Positions 8,461-17,064 of a stretch of 64,000 bases of DNA are shown in pieces. This DNA comes from an uncultured Lachnospiraceae bacterium (GTDB lineage: Bacteria > Bacillota > Clostridia > Lachnospirales > Lachnospiraceae), in assembly GCA_951800145.1 (NCBI GenBank), contig CATOJE010000009.1:1-64000 (forward strand), written 5' to 3'. Position 1 is the first letter of the stretch, and each line of letters opens with the position of its first letter. The translations under genes were made by a program, and so were the position numbers. The notes beneath the pieces are model-generated. The model did not search any database and was not told the DNA's origin. It saw nothing but the letters and a program-made list of their open reading frames with translations.

Positions 8461-10002
8461 ATGAAACAAACTCATTCCTTCGATCCATTAAAAAAACGCC
8501 TGGACTGGACCACCACCCTGATCCCCCTGGCTGCGATTCTTCTTTTATGCATTCTTTTTTTGCTTTACCCGGAAGGCTCTACCTTGATTTTAAATTCCAT
8601 CCGCTTTTTTCTGGGAGATCAGCTGGGCAGCTATTATCTTCTCATAGGGCTTGGGGTCTTCCTCTGCTCTCTTTATATCGCATTCTCCAGGTATGGCCAG
8701 ATCCGTCTCGGTAATGTGGAAAAGCCGGACTATTCCTCTTTCCAGTGGGGCTCTATGATGTTTACCGCCGGCCTGGCCGCTGATATTGTATTCTATTCCC
8801 TCTGCGAATGGATGCTGTACGCAGGAGAGCCTCATATCTCAGACATGGGCTCCATCCAGGACTGGGCCTCCACCTACCCCTTATTTCACTGGGGCCCCAT
8901 TCCCTGGAGCTTTTACCTGGTGCTGGCTACTGCCTTCGGCTTTATGCTTCATGTCCGCAAAAGGACAAAGCAGAAATATTCCGAAGCCTGCCGTCCCTTC
9001 CTTGGCAATCGGGTGGATCAGGTCCCAGGGCGGATCATTGATTTAATCGCGGTCATCGCCCTGCTGGCAGGAACCGCCACCACCTTTTCCCTGGCCACGC
9101 CGCTGCTGTCCCTGGCCATCAGTGTGGTGTTTCACATCCCCCAGTCCCATTTTCTCACCATTGCCATCCTTATAACCATTGGGATCACCTATACCATCAC
9201 AGTCTATTTCGGCATGAAGGGGGTGGCAAAGCTGGCGGCCTCCTGTACCTATTTGTTTTTTGCCCTTCTTCTCTATGTGTTTATCGGCGGCGGCCAGGCC
9301 CGGTATATCGTGGAAACGGGCATCACCGCATTAGGAAACCTGGCCCAGAACTTTATCGGGCTTTCTACCTGGACCGATGCCTTGCGCACATCCTCCTTCC
9401 CTCAGAACTGGACTATCTTTTACTGGGCCTACTGGATGGTGTGGTGCGTGGCAACTCCATTTTTCATCGGATCCATCAGCCGGGGCCGGACCATCCGGCA
9501 GACCATCCTGGAAGGGTATTTCTGGGGCTTGTCCGGCACCTTTACTTCCTTTATTATCCTGGGAAATTACGGGCTGGGCATCCAGATGCACGGACAGCTT
9601 GACCTGATGGGCTTTTATGAGTCCTCTCAAAGCCTATACCAGTCTATCCTCCAATTGTTCCGGACCCTGCCCTTTGAAAAGGCCGGATTGGTCCTGCTGG
9701 CCCTTACGATGATTGCCTTTTACTCTACTTCCTTTGACGCTCTGACGATGGTGGCCTCCACCTATTCTTATAAAGAGCTAAGAGAGAGGGAAGAGCCTGC
9801 CAAACATGTAAAGCTGTTTTGGGCCGTGCTGTTGATCCTGTTCCCCATCGCCCTGCTTTTTAATGACAGCTCCATGGCAAACCTGCAGAGCGTATCCATC
9901 ATCGCCGCCTTCCCCATCGGCATCATTCTTATACTCATAATCGCAAGCTTTTTTAAAGATGCCAGTCAATATTTAGCAGAACAAAAAAATCACCCCTCTT
10001 AA
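8461..10002 (+). CDS. BCCT-family betaine/carnitine/choline transporter
   Basis: A 513-residue protein with about 12 membrane segments. Family marks are the GMKGVAKLA segment, the Trp-rich stretch YWAYWMVWCVATPFF and the following ISRGRTIRQ. BCCT proteins carry quaternary-ammonium compounds such as glycine betaine, choline or carnitine by Na+ or H+ symport or exchange; substrate and coupling are not decided here. The short charged tails do not resemble the long osmosensing C-terminus of BetP, so a nutritional rather than purely osmotic role is possible. Good ribosome site AGGAGG upstream, own promoter, and a terminator after the stop. No catabolic partner gene is adjacent. Confidence 0.92.
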   Translation: MKQTHSFDPLKKRLDWTTTLIPLAAILLLCILFLLYPEGSTLILNSIRFFLGDQLGSYYLLIGLGVFLCSLYIAFSRYGQIRLGNVEKPDYSSFQWGSMMFTAGLAADIVFYSLCEWMLYAGEPHISDMGSIQDWASTYPLFHWGPIPWSFYLVLATAFGFMLHVRKRTKQKYSEACRPFLGNRVDQVPGRIIDLIAVIALLAGTATTFSLATPLLSLAISVVFHIPQSHFLTIAILITIGITYTITVYFGMKGVAKLAASCTYLFFALLLYVFIGGGQARYIVETGITALGNLAQNFIGLSTWTDALRTSSFPQNWTIFYWAYWMVWCVATPFFIGSISRGRTIRQTILEGYFWGLSGTFTSFIILGNYGLGIQMHGQLDLMGFYESSQSLYQSILQLFRTLPFEKAGLVLLALTMIAFYSTSFDALTMVASTYSYKELREREEPAKHVKLFWAVLLILFPIALLFNDSSMANLQSVSIIAAFPIGIILILIIASFFKDASQYLAEQKNHPS

Positions 10003-10018
10003 GCCCCGGAGCAACGTT

Positions 10019-10046
10019 AAAAACGGCCGTCTGACGACAGCCGTTT
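10019..10046. terminator. Bidirectional intrinsic terminator
   Basis: Inverted repeat of AAAAACGGC and GCCGTTTTT with an inner GTC/GAC pair, giving A and T runs on both sides. It lies between the convergent BCCT and HPr-like genes. Confidence 0.85.
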
Positions 10047-10050
10047 TTCT

Positions 10051-10305
10051 TTAGTTTTCTAATACCTTTTTTAACTTGTCTCCTGCTGCTACTTCATCTG
10101 CCCCATTCAGATAAAAGACAAGCCTGTTCCCCTGCGGATTCCAGTCACGTTTCATCTGGTCATAATCCTTGGCATTAATTCGCATGTCCGTATCCTGAAT
10201 ATATACTTCACACGTAAATTGCTGCGCAATCCGGATAATATAGGAAATCGGCAGTGGACGGGCAGAGCGTGTAGCAATGTTAACCTGCTTTGCTAACAAA
10301 TGCAT
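10051..10305 (-). CDS. HPr-like protein lacking both phosphorylation sites
   Basis: An 84-residue protein with HPr-fold spacing. The active-site segment, normally GLHARPA, reads RSARPLP (residues about 14-20), so the phosphorylatable His is Ser while the following Arg and Pro stay. The regulatory Ser-46 segment, normally KSIMGV, reads AKDYDQM, so that Ser is Asp. It therefore should not carry phosphate in the PTS. Crh of Bacillus is a known HPr relative lacking the active His, but it keeps Ser-46. A regulatory or decoy role is inferred. ATG 10305 follows GGGGGTG; own promoter at 10372-10400. Confidence 0.72.
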   Translation of the reverse strand: MHLLAKQVNIATRSARPLPISYIIRIAQQFTCEVYIQDTDMRINAKDYDQMKRDWNPQGNRLVFYLNGADEVAAGDKLKKVLEN

Positions 10306-10371
10306 CACCCCCAATGAAACAACTCGCCCTAAAGTCTCCCTTTAAATACCATATTGATTTAAAGTATATTA

Positions 10372-10400
10372 AGTATACTATCTTTTTGTTAAAAATACAA
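10372..10400 (-). promoter_or_regulatory. Promoter of the HPr-like gene
   Basis: Minus strand TTGTAT (10395-10400) and TATACT (10372-10377), spacer 17 bp; a second TATACT lies at 10363-10368. Upstream are a palindrome ATGTAATTTACAT (10402-10414) and repeated TTTTGTTAAAAAT, which look like regulator-binding DNA. Confidence 0.6.
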
Positions 10401-10517
10401 TATGTAATTTACATCATTTTGTTAAAAATTACGAATCATTTTCCATTTATTTGAATATATTCTGCATTATTTTTCCAATTTTAATTTATTTCCGTAAAAT
10501 TCCAATAAATTCTGTAT

Positions 10518-11474
10518 TTATTTCAAAAAATCCCCATTTAAGTTCTTTAACTCTGAGATGATATAAACCGGACGATCCTTAAGCTCAATAAATAATATGG
10601 CAATATATTCCCCAATAATTCCCACTACCACAAAAAGCATAGCAAACATGAAGCAGATCAAAGCCACAATGGTGGCATAGCCGCTGGGGGCCCCCTCCCG
10701 TGTAAGCAGGGTATAAATCATCACCGCCACGCCCAAAAGCCCGGAAAATATTCCTGCGTAAATCCCCAGCTTCAATGGCATATTAGAAAAGCATAAAATC
10801 GTGTTAACGGAAAAGCTAAGGAGCTTTTTCAAGCTGTATTTACTTTCTCCTGCCACCCTTGGCCCGGCCTCATAGTACAGGGATGTTTTGCGAAAGCCGA
10901 TGTTCTGTACATAGCCCCGGAGAAAGCGGATCTTTTCCCGGTAGCTGGTCTTAAGCACCTGGGCCGCCTCTCTGTCAACGGCAAAAAAATCCGACGCATT
11001 TGGCTCAAAATGAACGTCGGATATGGTATTAATCAGTCGGTAGAAGGCGGCGGAGGTAAGGTTCTTTATCAGTCCCGCCCCCTTATTCTCAGTTCTTACC
11101 ATATTAATTACCTGATATCCCTGCTGAAAGCAATGAACAATCTCCGAAAGGCATTCCAAGGGATGCTGCAAATCCGCATCCATACACACTACCCCGTCTC
11201 CCTGGCTGTGATCCAGGCCGGCAATCATGGCTGCCTCGTGGCCAAAGTTTCTGGAAAAATGAATCACCTTCACCCGCTCATCGGACTGGGCCAGCTGGTT
11301 TAAGATACTCCTGCTTTGATCCTGGCTTCCGTCATTCACAAAGATCAGCTCATAATCCCAGCTAAGCGTTGATAACACCTCCACTGCTGCCTGATAAAAT
11401 TTTGGAAGCGCCTCCTCTTCATTGTATACAGACACCACCACTGAAAGCAGTTGCTTTTCCTCTCCTTCCTGCAT
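10518..11474 (-). CDS. DPM1/GtrB-type polyprenyl-phosphate glycosyltransferase (GT2)
   Basis: A 318-residue GT2 enzyme. The N-terminal catalytic domain opens SVVVSVYNEEEALP, with the metal/sugar site DADLQHP near residue 100. Two membrane segments follow at about 230-255 and 265-295. This layout is that of GtrB/ArnC/DPM1-like enzymes, which move a sugar from a nucleotide donor to undecaprenyl phosphate on the inner face of the membrane. The lipid-linked sugar is later used outside by GT-C transferases, of which several candidates lie upstream. It is the last gene of the 32-kb cluster. The ATG follows AGGAG by seven bases. Sugar specificity is unknown. Confidence 0.9.
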   Translation of the reverse strand: MQEGEEKQLLSVVVSVYNEEEALPKFYQAAVEVLSTLSWDYELIFVNDGSQDQSRSILNQLAQSDERVKVIHFSRNFGHEAAMIAGLDHSQGDGVVCMDADLQHPLECLSEIVHCFQQGYQVINMVRTENKGAGLIKNLTSAAFYRLINTISDVHFEPNASDFFAVDREAAQVLKTSYREKIRFLRGYVQNIGFRKTSLYYEAGPRVAGESKYSLKKLLSFSVNTILCFSNMPLKLGIYAGIFSGLLGVAVMIYTLLTREGAPSGYATIVALICFMFAMLFVVVGIIGEYIAILFIELKDRPVYIISELKNLNGDFLK

Positions 11475-11492
11475 CACATCGCTCCTTCCTGC

Positions 11493-12392
11493 CTATTCAT
11501 CTACCAATATCTCAATCCGGGCATGGCTGGGTTTTCGCTGCTCCCTGGGAGGCAGCTTCTTATAATCCCCATAGACCCAGGCCAGTACGTGCTCCCAGCC
11601 CTCCGGGCACATCAGGCAGGTATCCTCAAAGGGGAGCTCCACTACCCGGGTGCTCCACTGCCGGTCCAGGGTTACATAAAGGTAATCTGGCTGGTAATTA
11701 CTGTAAAACAGCCGTTTTGTCTTTTTCTTCCGATCCTTTCTGGCAAAGGCATTCTGCGCCCAGAACAGCCATTTCATGGGAATCAGCCGCCCGATGCCTG
11801 TCAGCCCCGCCACCAGAACCTTCTGATGCAGGGGATACTTTCCATAATCCAGACGGTAGCGGTGCCCCATAGCCAGCCCGTAGATCCCTGCCTGGAAGCC
11901 CTTTGCAAGCCATGCCCCCAGAGCACTGTCCGGAAGGGCATCCAGCACAAAGATATCCACCCATAAGTGATTTAATTTTCCGTCATAATACTCCATCTCC
12001 GGATCCCTTTCCCGTATCCGGCTGTTTTCATAGATAATTCGGGGAGTAAAGTCAAAGAACCCCCTTCCCCCGTGATACTGGTCAGGCATCACCAGGGTCA
12101 TCCCCTTGGGGAGCTCCCTGGCAGCCACCTTTAAAAAGGCTTCAAAGCTTCCTCTGGTCATGGCGATATCCGCATCATCATCCCAGGGGATAAAGCCCTG
12201 ATGGCGCACTGCGCCGATCAAGGTGCCAGAATCTAATGTATACCTTATCCGGTACTTCAGACAGATCCGGTGGATTTCCTTTAAAATTTTCAAGCTTGCC
12301 CTGTGGGCATTGGTTAAATCATACATGCCAAGTCCCGGCCTTCCTTCCTGGCCCTTCCGGCCCAATTTCGCTCTGGCGCTGCCTGCAGGCAT
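11493..12392 (-). CDS. LicD-family phosphotransferase
   Basis: About 299 residues. The signature DSGTLIGAVRHQGFIPWDDD (about residues 54-73) followed by DIAM defines the LicD family, nucleotidyltransferase-fold enzymes. The type member attaches phosphocholine to teichoic acid or lipopolysaccharide; others attach polyol phosphates. The donor here is not known: no lic choline-uptake or activation genes are in the window. It starts nine bases after the rfbH stop; an internal ATG at 12326 matches the usual family start better but has no well-spaced ribosome site. A 16-bp palindrome (12384-12399) spans the start. Likely adds a phosphorylated substituent to the cluster's glycan. Confidence 0.88.
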   Translation of the reverse strand: MPAGSARAKLGRKGQEGRPGLGMYDLTNAHRASLKILKEIHRICLKYRIRYTLDSGTLIGAVRHQGFIPWDDDADIAMTRGSFEAFLKVAARELPKGMTLVMPDQYHGGRGFFDFTPRIIYENSRIRERDPEMEYYDGKLNHLWVDIFVLDALPDSALGAWLAKGFQAGIYGLAMGHRYRLDYGKYPLHQKVLVAGLTGIGRLIPMKWLFWAQNAFARKDRKKKTKRLFYSNYQPDYLYVTLDRQWSTRVVELPFEDTCLMCPEGWEHVLAWVYGDYKKLPPREQRKPSHARIEILVDE

Positions 12393-12400
12393 GCCTGCAT

Positions 12401-13741
12401 TTAACAGCCTGCGGCCTGCCGGATCCCCTTAACCATATAGTCAATCATCTCATCAGTCATACCCGGGTATACCCCTACCCAGAAGGTATCCCGCATAATC
12501 TGGTCGGTCACTGCAAGGGAGCCTGCGATCCGATATCCTCTTTTCTCTGCCCGCATCTGGTCAAAGCAGGGATGCTTGGTCAGATTCCCGGCAAAAAGCA
12601 TCCTGGTCTGAATCCCCTTTGCCTCGATAAATGGCACTACCTGATCCCGGCTGATGGTTTCCCTGCAGGTGATCAAAAAGCCAAACCAGCTGGGCACAGA
12701 GTTTTTGCAGGGCTCTGGAAGAATGAACTTCTCCTCTGTTCCCTCCAGCCCCTTCCTCAGCCGGTCAAAGTTATATCGGCGCCGCTCCACAAATCCAGGA
12801 AACTTTTCCAGCTGGGCGCAGCCAATGGCTGCCTGCATATCCGTTGCCTTTAAATTATATCCGAAATGGGCATAGACATATTTGTGGTCATATCCCAATG
12901 GAAGCTCCCCATACTGGCGGTCAAACCGGTGCCCGCATAAATTATCCTGGCCAGAAGCACAGGAGCAGTCCCGTCCCCAATCCCGGAAGGAGCGGATAAT
13001 CTTATTAAGCAAAGGATGATCCGTATACACCGCTCCCCCCTCACCCATGGTCATGTGATGGGGAGGATAAAAGCTGGAGGTGCCGATATCGCCGATGGTG
13101 CCGGTCAGCCTTTCTTTTCCCTGGTACACATACCGGCTTCCCAGGGCGTCACAGTTGTCCTCCACCAGCCACAGATTGTGCGCGTCGCAGAAGGACTTTA
13201 CCGCTTCCAGATCAAAGGGATTCCCCAGGGTATGAGCCAGCATAACCGCCTTTGTCTTATCTGATACGGCATCCTCCAGACGGGTCACATCGATATTATA
13301 CTGGGGGATGGTCACATCCACAAAAACAGGAACTGCGCCGTACTGGATCATAGGCGTCACTGTGGTGGGGAAGCCGGCGGCTACGGTGATCACCTCATCC
13401 CCCCGTCGAATCTGGCGCTCTCCCAGAAGAGGGGAGGTGAGGGCCATAAATGCAATCAGATTGGCAGAAGAGCCGGAATTCACTAAAGAGCAGTACTTTA
13501 CTCCCAGATACTCTGCCAGCTTTTTCTCGAACTGTTCTGTGTACCGCCCGGAGGTAAGCCAGAATTCCAGGGCAGAATCCACCAGATTTACCATCTCCCG
13601 ATGATCGTAGACCCGGGAGGCATAGGGGATTCTCTGCCCCTCCTGGAAGGGCTTTTTTTGATTATGATATGTTTTGCAGTACTCCGCCACCTGGTCTAAA
13701 ATCTCCTGACGGGTCTGCATTTCTGTCTTATTTTCAAACAT
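12401..13741 (-). CDS. rfbH: CDP-4-keto-6-deoxy-glucose 3-dehydrase (E1, RfbH/DdhC)
   Basis: A 446-residue PLP/PMP enzyme of the DegT fold that removes the C3 hydroxyl of CDP-4-keto-6-deoxyglucose. Two features separate it from ordinary sugar aminotransferases. The usual PLP-binding Lys is replaced by His in YPPHHMTMGEGGAV, and cysteines of the pattern C-x-C-x7-C (DCSCASGQDNLCG) can hold the [2Fe-2S] cluster. Family members need an E3 reductase partner (DdhD/RfbI), which is not in the window. Start at ATG 13741 has AGGAG seven bases upstream. It follows rfbG by 10 bp. Confident on function; final sugar unknown. Confidence 0.93.
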   Translation of the reverse strand: MFENKTEMQTRQEILDQVAEYCKTYHNQKKPFQEGQRIPYASRVYDHREMVNLVDSALEFWLTSGRYTEQFEKKLAEYLGVKYCSLVNSGSSANLIAFMALTSPLLGERQIRRGDEVITVAAGFPTTVTPMIQYGAVPVFVDVTIPQYNIDVTRLEDAVSDKTKAVMLAHTLGNPFDLEAVKSFCDAHNLWLVEDNCDALGSRYVYQGKERLTGTIGDIGTSSFYPPHHMTMGEGGAVYTDHPLLNKIIRSFRDWGRDCSCASGQDNLCGHRFDRQYGELPLGYDHKYVYAHFGYNLKATDMQAAIGCAQLEKFPGFVERRRYNFDRLRKGLEGTEEKFILPEPCKNSVPSWFGFLITCRETISRDQVVPFIEAKGIQTRMLFAGNLTKHPCFDQMRAEKRGYRIAGSLAVTDQIMRDTFWVGVYPGMTDEMIDYMVKGIRQAAGC

Positions 13742-13751
13742 ATTCTTCTCC

Positions 13752-14831
13752 TCATCTCTGATTTTCACTGAAAAACTCCCGGATCTGCCGGTCTGTTACC
13801 AGAAGCATGTTCTCCTTTGCCTGCCACGCCTTCCACCAGTCAATGGTCTTTTCCACAGCCTCTGCCACGTGATACCTGGGAGTCCAGCCAAACACCTTCT
13901 TCACCTTAGAACAGTCCAGCTTCAGGAAATTTGCTTCGTGGGGGCCATGGTCCCCTTGATTCACCCACTCCATGCCTTCTCCCCACAAGCGGCAGAAAAG
14001 ATCGGTCAGCTGGCCGGTGGTAACGCAGTCGCAGTCGTCCGGCCCTACATTATAGTATCCGGCCTTTTCCGGGTCTCTGGCTTGTTTCATAGCTATGGTG
14101 AGATAGACTGCCAGAGGCTCCAGTACATGCTGATACGGCCTGGTGGAGTGGGGATTCCTAAGGACGATCCTCTCCCCTTTAAGCGCCGCCCGGACACAGT
14201 CCGGGATAATCCGGTCATTGGCAAAGTCCCCGCCTCCGATCACATTTCCGGCCCTAGAGGTGGAGATACGGCAGCGCTTATCCTGGAAAAAGGATTTCTG
14301 GTAGCTGTGGGTCACCAGCTCAGAGCAGGATTTACTGTTTGAGTAGGGATCATATCCGTCTAAGGGATCATTTTCCCGATATCCATACTCCCACTCCCGG
14401 TTCTCATACACCTTATCCGTGGTCACATTTAAAAATGAGCAGACACAATCCGTCCGGCGGATGCATTCCAGCACATGGACCGTTCCCATCACATTGGTTT
14501 CATAAGTATAAACCGGATGCTCATAGGAATCCCGGACTATCGGCTGGGCTGCCAGGTGGAACACTACCTCCGGCTGAACACGTTTAAATACAGATAAAAG
14601 GGCTTCCAGATCCCGGACATCCCCTTCCACAGAATCCATCTCCTTCTGAACTCCCGCCTCCGCAAATAATCCGGGGCCAGGAGCCGGCTTCAAGGCATAG
14701 CCGGTAACTCTGGCTCCTGCCATGGTTAAAATCCGGCTGAGCCAGGCTCCCTTAAATCCAGTGTGGCCGGTAATCAGCACCGGCCTCCCTTGATAAAATT
14801 CCTTTAATTCTTCCAATGAAGTATTGGCCAT
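13752..14831 (-). CDS. rfbG: CDP-glucose 4,6-dehydratase
   Basis: A 359-residue extended short-chain dehydrogenase. It has the NAD motif TGHTGFKG near residue 18 and the catalytic set TTDKVYEN (Thr, Asp, Lys) and YDPYSNSK (Tyr-x3-Lys). It converts CDP-glucose to CDP-4-keto-6-deoxyglucose, the second step to CDP-3,6-dideoxyhexoses. The start MANTSLEEL follows GGAAGGTG by six bases; the longer open frame up to 14903 overlaps rfbF and lacks support. It sits between rfbF and rfbH in pathway order. Confidence 0.93.
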   Translation of the reverse strand: MANTSLEELKEFYQGRPVLITGHTGFKGAWLSRILTMAGARVTGYALKPAPGPGLFAEAGVQKEMDSVEGDVRDLEALLSVFKRVQPEVVFHLAAQPIVRDSYEHPVYTYETNVMGTVHVLECIRRTDCVCSFLNVTTDKVYENREWEYGYRENDPLDGYDPYSNSKSCSELVTHSYQKSFFQDKRCRISTSRAGNVIGGGDFANDRIIPDCVRAALKGERIVLRNPHSTRPYQHVLEPLAVYLTIAMKQARDPEKAGYYNVGPDDCDCVTTGQLTDLFCRLWGEGMEWVNQGDHGPHEANFLKLDCSKVKKVFGWTPRYHVAEAVEKTIDWWKAWQAKENMLLVTDRQIREFFSENQR

Positions 14832-14866
14832 TTTCTTCACCTTCCAACAAGCATTCCTTTTCTCAG

Positions 14867-15637
14867 CTACCAAATCTTCCAGGGTGCCTTCTGGCTCTGC
14901 CACATCTCTTCCAGCTGCATTTTATCCCGCTGGGTATCCATGCATTTCCAGAAGCCTTCATGGGCAAAGGCCATCAGCTGTCCGTCCCTTGCCAGATTTT
15001 CCAGTGGGCCCTTCTCAAATACAGTCCGATCGTCCTGGATATAGTTAAAGACCTCCGGATTCATCACCATAAAACCGCCGTTAATCCATGCGCCGTCATT
15101 GTCATTCTTTTCCCGGAATGCCTGGATCCTCCCGCCATCCTGAATATCCAGGACTCCAAACCTCTGCCCTACATTTACTGCGGTGATGGTGGCAATTTTC
15201 CCGTGTGCCCGGTGAAAGCGCTCCAGCTCCCTTAAATCCAAATCAGCCACCCCGTCGCCATAAGTAAGCATAAAGGGTTCATCGTTCACATAGGGCTGAA
15301 TCCGTTTTACCCGTCCTCCGGTCATGGTATTTAATCCAGTATCCACCAAGGTTACCTTCCACGGCTCGGAATAATTATTATGCACCTCCATCTGGTTATT
15401 GGCCAGGTCAAAGGTTACATCGGATGTATGCAGGAAATAATCTGCAAAAAACTCCTTCACCACATACTGCTTATAACCTAGGCAAATCACAAATTCGTGA
15501 AATCCGAACTGGGAATAATACTTCATAATGTGCCAGAGAATGGGCTTTTCCCCAATCTCAATCATAGGCTTTGGCTTTAAATGGCTCTCCTCACTGATTC
15601 TGGATCCAAATCCTCCTGCCAGCAATACAACCTTCAT
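14867..15637 (-). CDS. rfbF: Glucose-1-phosphate cytidylyltransferase
   Basis: A 256-residue nucleotidyltransferase beginning MKVVLLAGGFGSRISEES with KPKPMIEIG, the signature of RfbF-type CDP-glucose synthases. It joins CTP and glucose 1-phosphate to give CDP-glucose, the entry step for the dideoxyhexose branch. The start codon overlaps the stop of the upstream membrane protein (ATGA), with GGAGGAG upstream, which implies translational coupling. Confidence 0.94.
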   Translation of the reverse strand: MKVVLLAGGFGSRISEESHLKPKPMIEIGEKPILWHIMKYYSQFGFHEFVICLGYKQYVVKEFFADYFLHTSDVTFDLANNQMEVHNNYSEPWKVTLVDTGLNTMTGGRVKRIQPYVNDEPFMLTYGDGVADLDLRELERFHRAHGKIATITAVNVGQRFGVLDIQDGGRIQAFREKNDNDGAWINGGFMVMNPEVFNYIQDDRTVFEKGPLENLARDGQLMAFAHEGFWKCMDTQRDKMQLEEMWQSQKAPWKIW

Positions 15638-17034
15638 CGTTCTCCTCCGTATATATTCCATTTCTGCTCTTTTAAAATCCCCAGTGCTCGCCGGATGGTT
15701 TCCGGCCCATGATGGTACTGGAACAAATCCTCCAGCTCCTTATCGGGAATCTCCTCATAGCGCAGGGCAGCCGCCTCCACCCGATATCCATACTCCTTCC
15801 GGTAAGGGGCCTTCTGGAACTCTTTATAAGTAGTATAACCGTTTCCTGCCAGAATTACCAGAGAAATAAACACTGCCGCAGCCTTTATCATGCCGGCACG
15901 TCTCCTGGCCTGGAAGAAAAGGGAAAAGGTAAGGATAATTCCTAAAATCCCTGCCTGATACTGAAGCGCGTACCGGGAGCTCATCCCATAATCGCTGTTT
16001 TCAAAAATCCACCGGGCGCCCAAAACCAAAAGATGGTTCAGTCCTCCTGCAAAAATCAGCATCAGGGGTAGAAGAGAACGCTCATAAAGCCGCTCTCTAA
16101 CCTGCATCCAAAGTGCTGTGAGATACGCCGCCGCCACCAAAAGGCCGGACAGATAGCACAGCGCCATCCCGGCATCCAGGCGGGTTAAGGAATCCATCAT
16201 CACTTCCTCCCCCACTACCATAGAGGAAAGGCTTTTAATCAGAAATTTAGGAAAAAACAGGGGGGTCCCTCTTAATACCTCTCCAATTCCCCGTCCGGTA
16301 GCGCCTGCGTGATCCTCCACTGCAAAGGAATTACTTACCAGATAGAGGCCAAAGGGAATCAGTACCTGAAGGCCATAGATGAAATAGCCGGACAAGCGCC
16401 GCCTGTCCCTCTGCACTTCCAGAAGGAAGCAAATTCCATAGCTGAGGAGAAGAACTGCAGAATAAGAGACACAGTAAGGCCCTGCCATCCCCAAGGTAAT
16501 TACCCAGGGAAGAAGCATCATTCCAAGCCTCTCCCCCTTGGTCTCCCTCTCCCCCCTCTGGCGCCGGCAAAGGGCCCGGTCCAAAAGAAGATAATGGAAG
16601 TAAAATCCGGCAAAAGCCAGGAAATGGCACCAGCCGGTTCCATTGGTCAGCATTTCCCACTTATTCAAGCTGAAAAATACCGCCATAAGAAGAAGATACC
16701 ATCCCCAGCCCACCTTCCTCTCCCGGCAGTAAAGCGCAAGAATTACGGCCGCCCCTCCATGGCAAAGCACTCCCAGCACCATATCAAACATGGTGGAATA
16801 CCCGAAAAAGGTCACATTAATAATCCGCTCCAGGTAATTTACCGGGATCCTGGTTAAAACATCTGCCACAAAAAACTTCTCTGGATTCCACACATCTGGC
16901 AGATAGCTATTCACCAGACGGATGTAATCAGAGTAGACCACATCCCGGGATGCTGCAAATATATAGCCAAGACAAATAAGAATTCCAAGGAGGGGAATCA
17001 GGCAGATTCCCTTTTTTATATTGTTTTGTTTCAT
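15634..17034 (-). CDS. Polytopic membrane protein, GT-C-transferase-like
   Basis: A 466-residue protein with about ten hydrophobic segments. After the first segment an extracytoplasmic loop carries acidic residues (SRDVVYSDYIRL, about 28-39), the position at which GT-C enzymes keep their catalytic acid. I do not recognise a named family, and assignment as a lipid-sugar-dependent transferase is inference from topology and context. ATG 17034 is preceded by a weak GGTGG; TTG at 17040 is possible. Overlaps rfbF by 4 bp. Confidence 0.65.
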   Translation of the reverse strand: MKQNNIKKGICLIPLLGILICLGYIFAASRDVVYSDYIRLVNSYLPDVWNPEKFFVADVLTRIPVNYLERIINVTFFGYSTMFDMVLGVLCHGGAAVILALYCRERKVGWGWYLLLMAVFFSLNKWEMLTNGTGWCHFLAFAGFYFHYLLLDRALCRRQRGERETKGERLGMMLLPWVITLGMAGPYCVSYSAVLLLSYGICFLLEVQRDRRRLSGYFIYGLQVLIPFGLYLVSNSFAVEDHAGATGRGIGEVLRGTPLFFPKFLIKSLSSMVVGEEVMMDSLTRLDAGMALCYLSGLLVAAAYLTALWMQVRERLYERSLLPLMLIFAGGLNHLLVLGARWIFENSDYGMSSRYALQYQAGILGIILTFSLFFQARRRAGMIKAAAVFISLVILAGNGYTTYKEFQKAPYRKEYGYRVEAAALRYEEIPDKELEDLFQYHHGPETIRRALGILKEQKWNIYGGER

Positions 17035-17064
17035 ATCCAAGCTACCACCAATCGTTTCTCTCCT

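Noticed and set aside
14832-14903. Long overlap of rfbG with rfbF
   Set aside because: Comes from an over-extended open frame; a well-spaced ribosome site supports the ATG at 14831.
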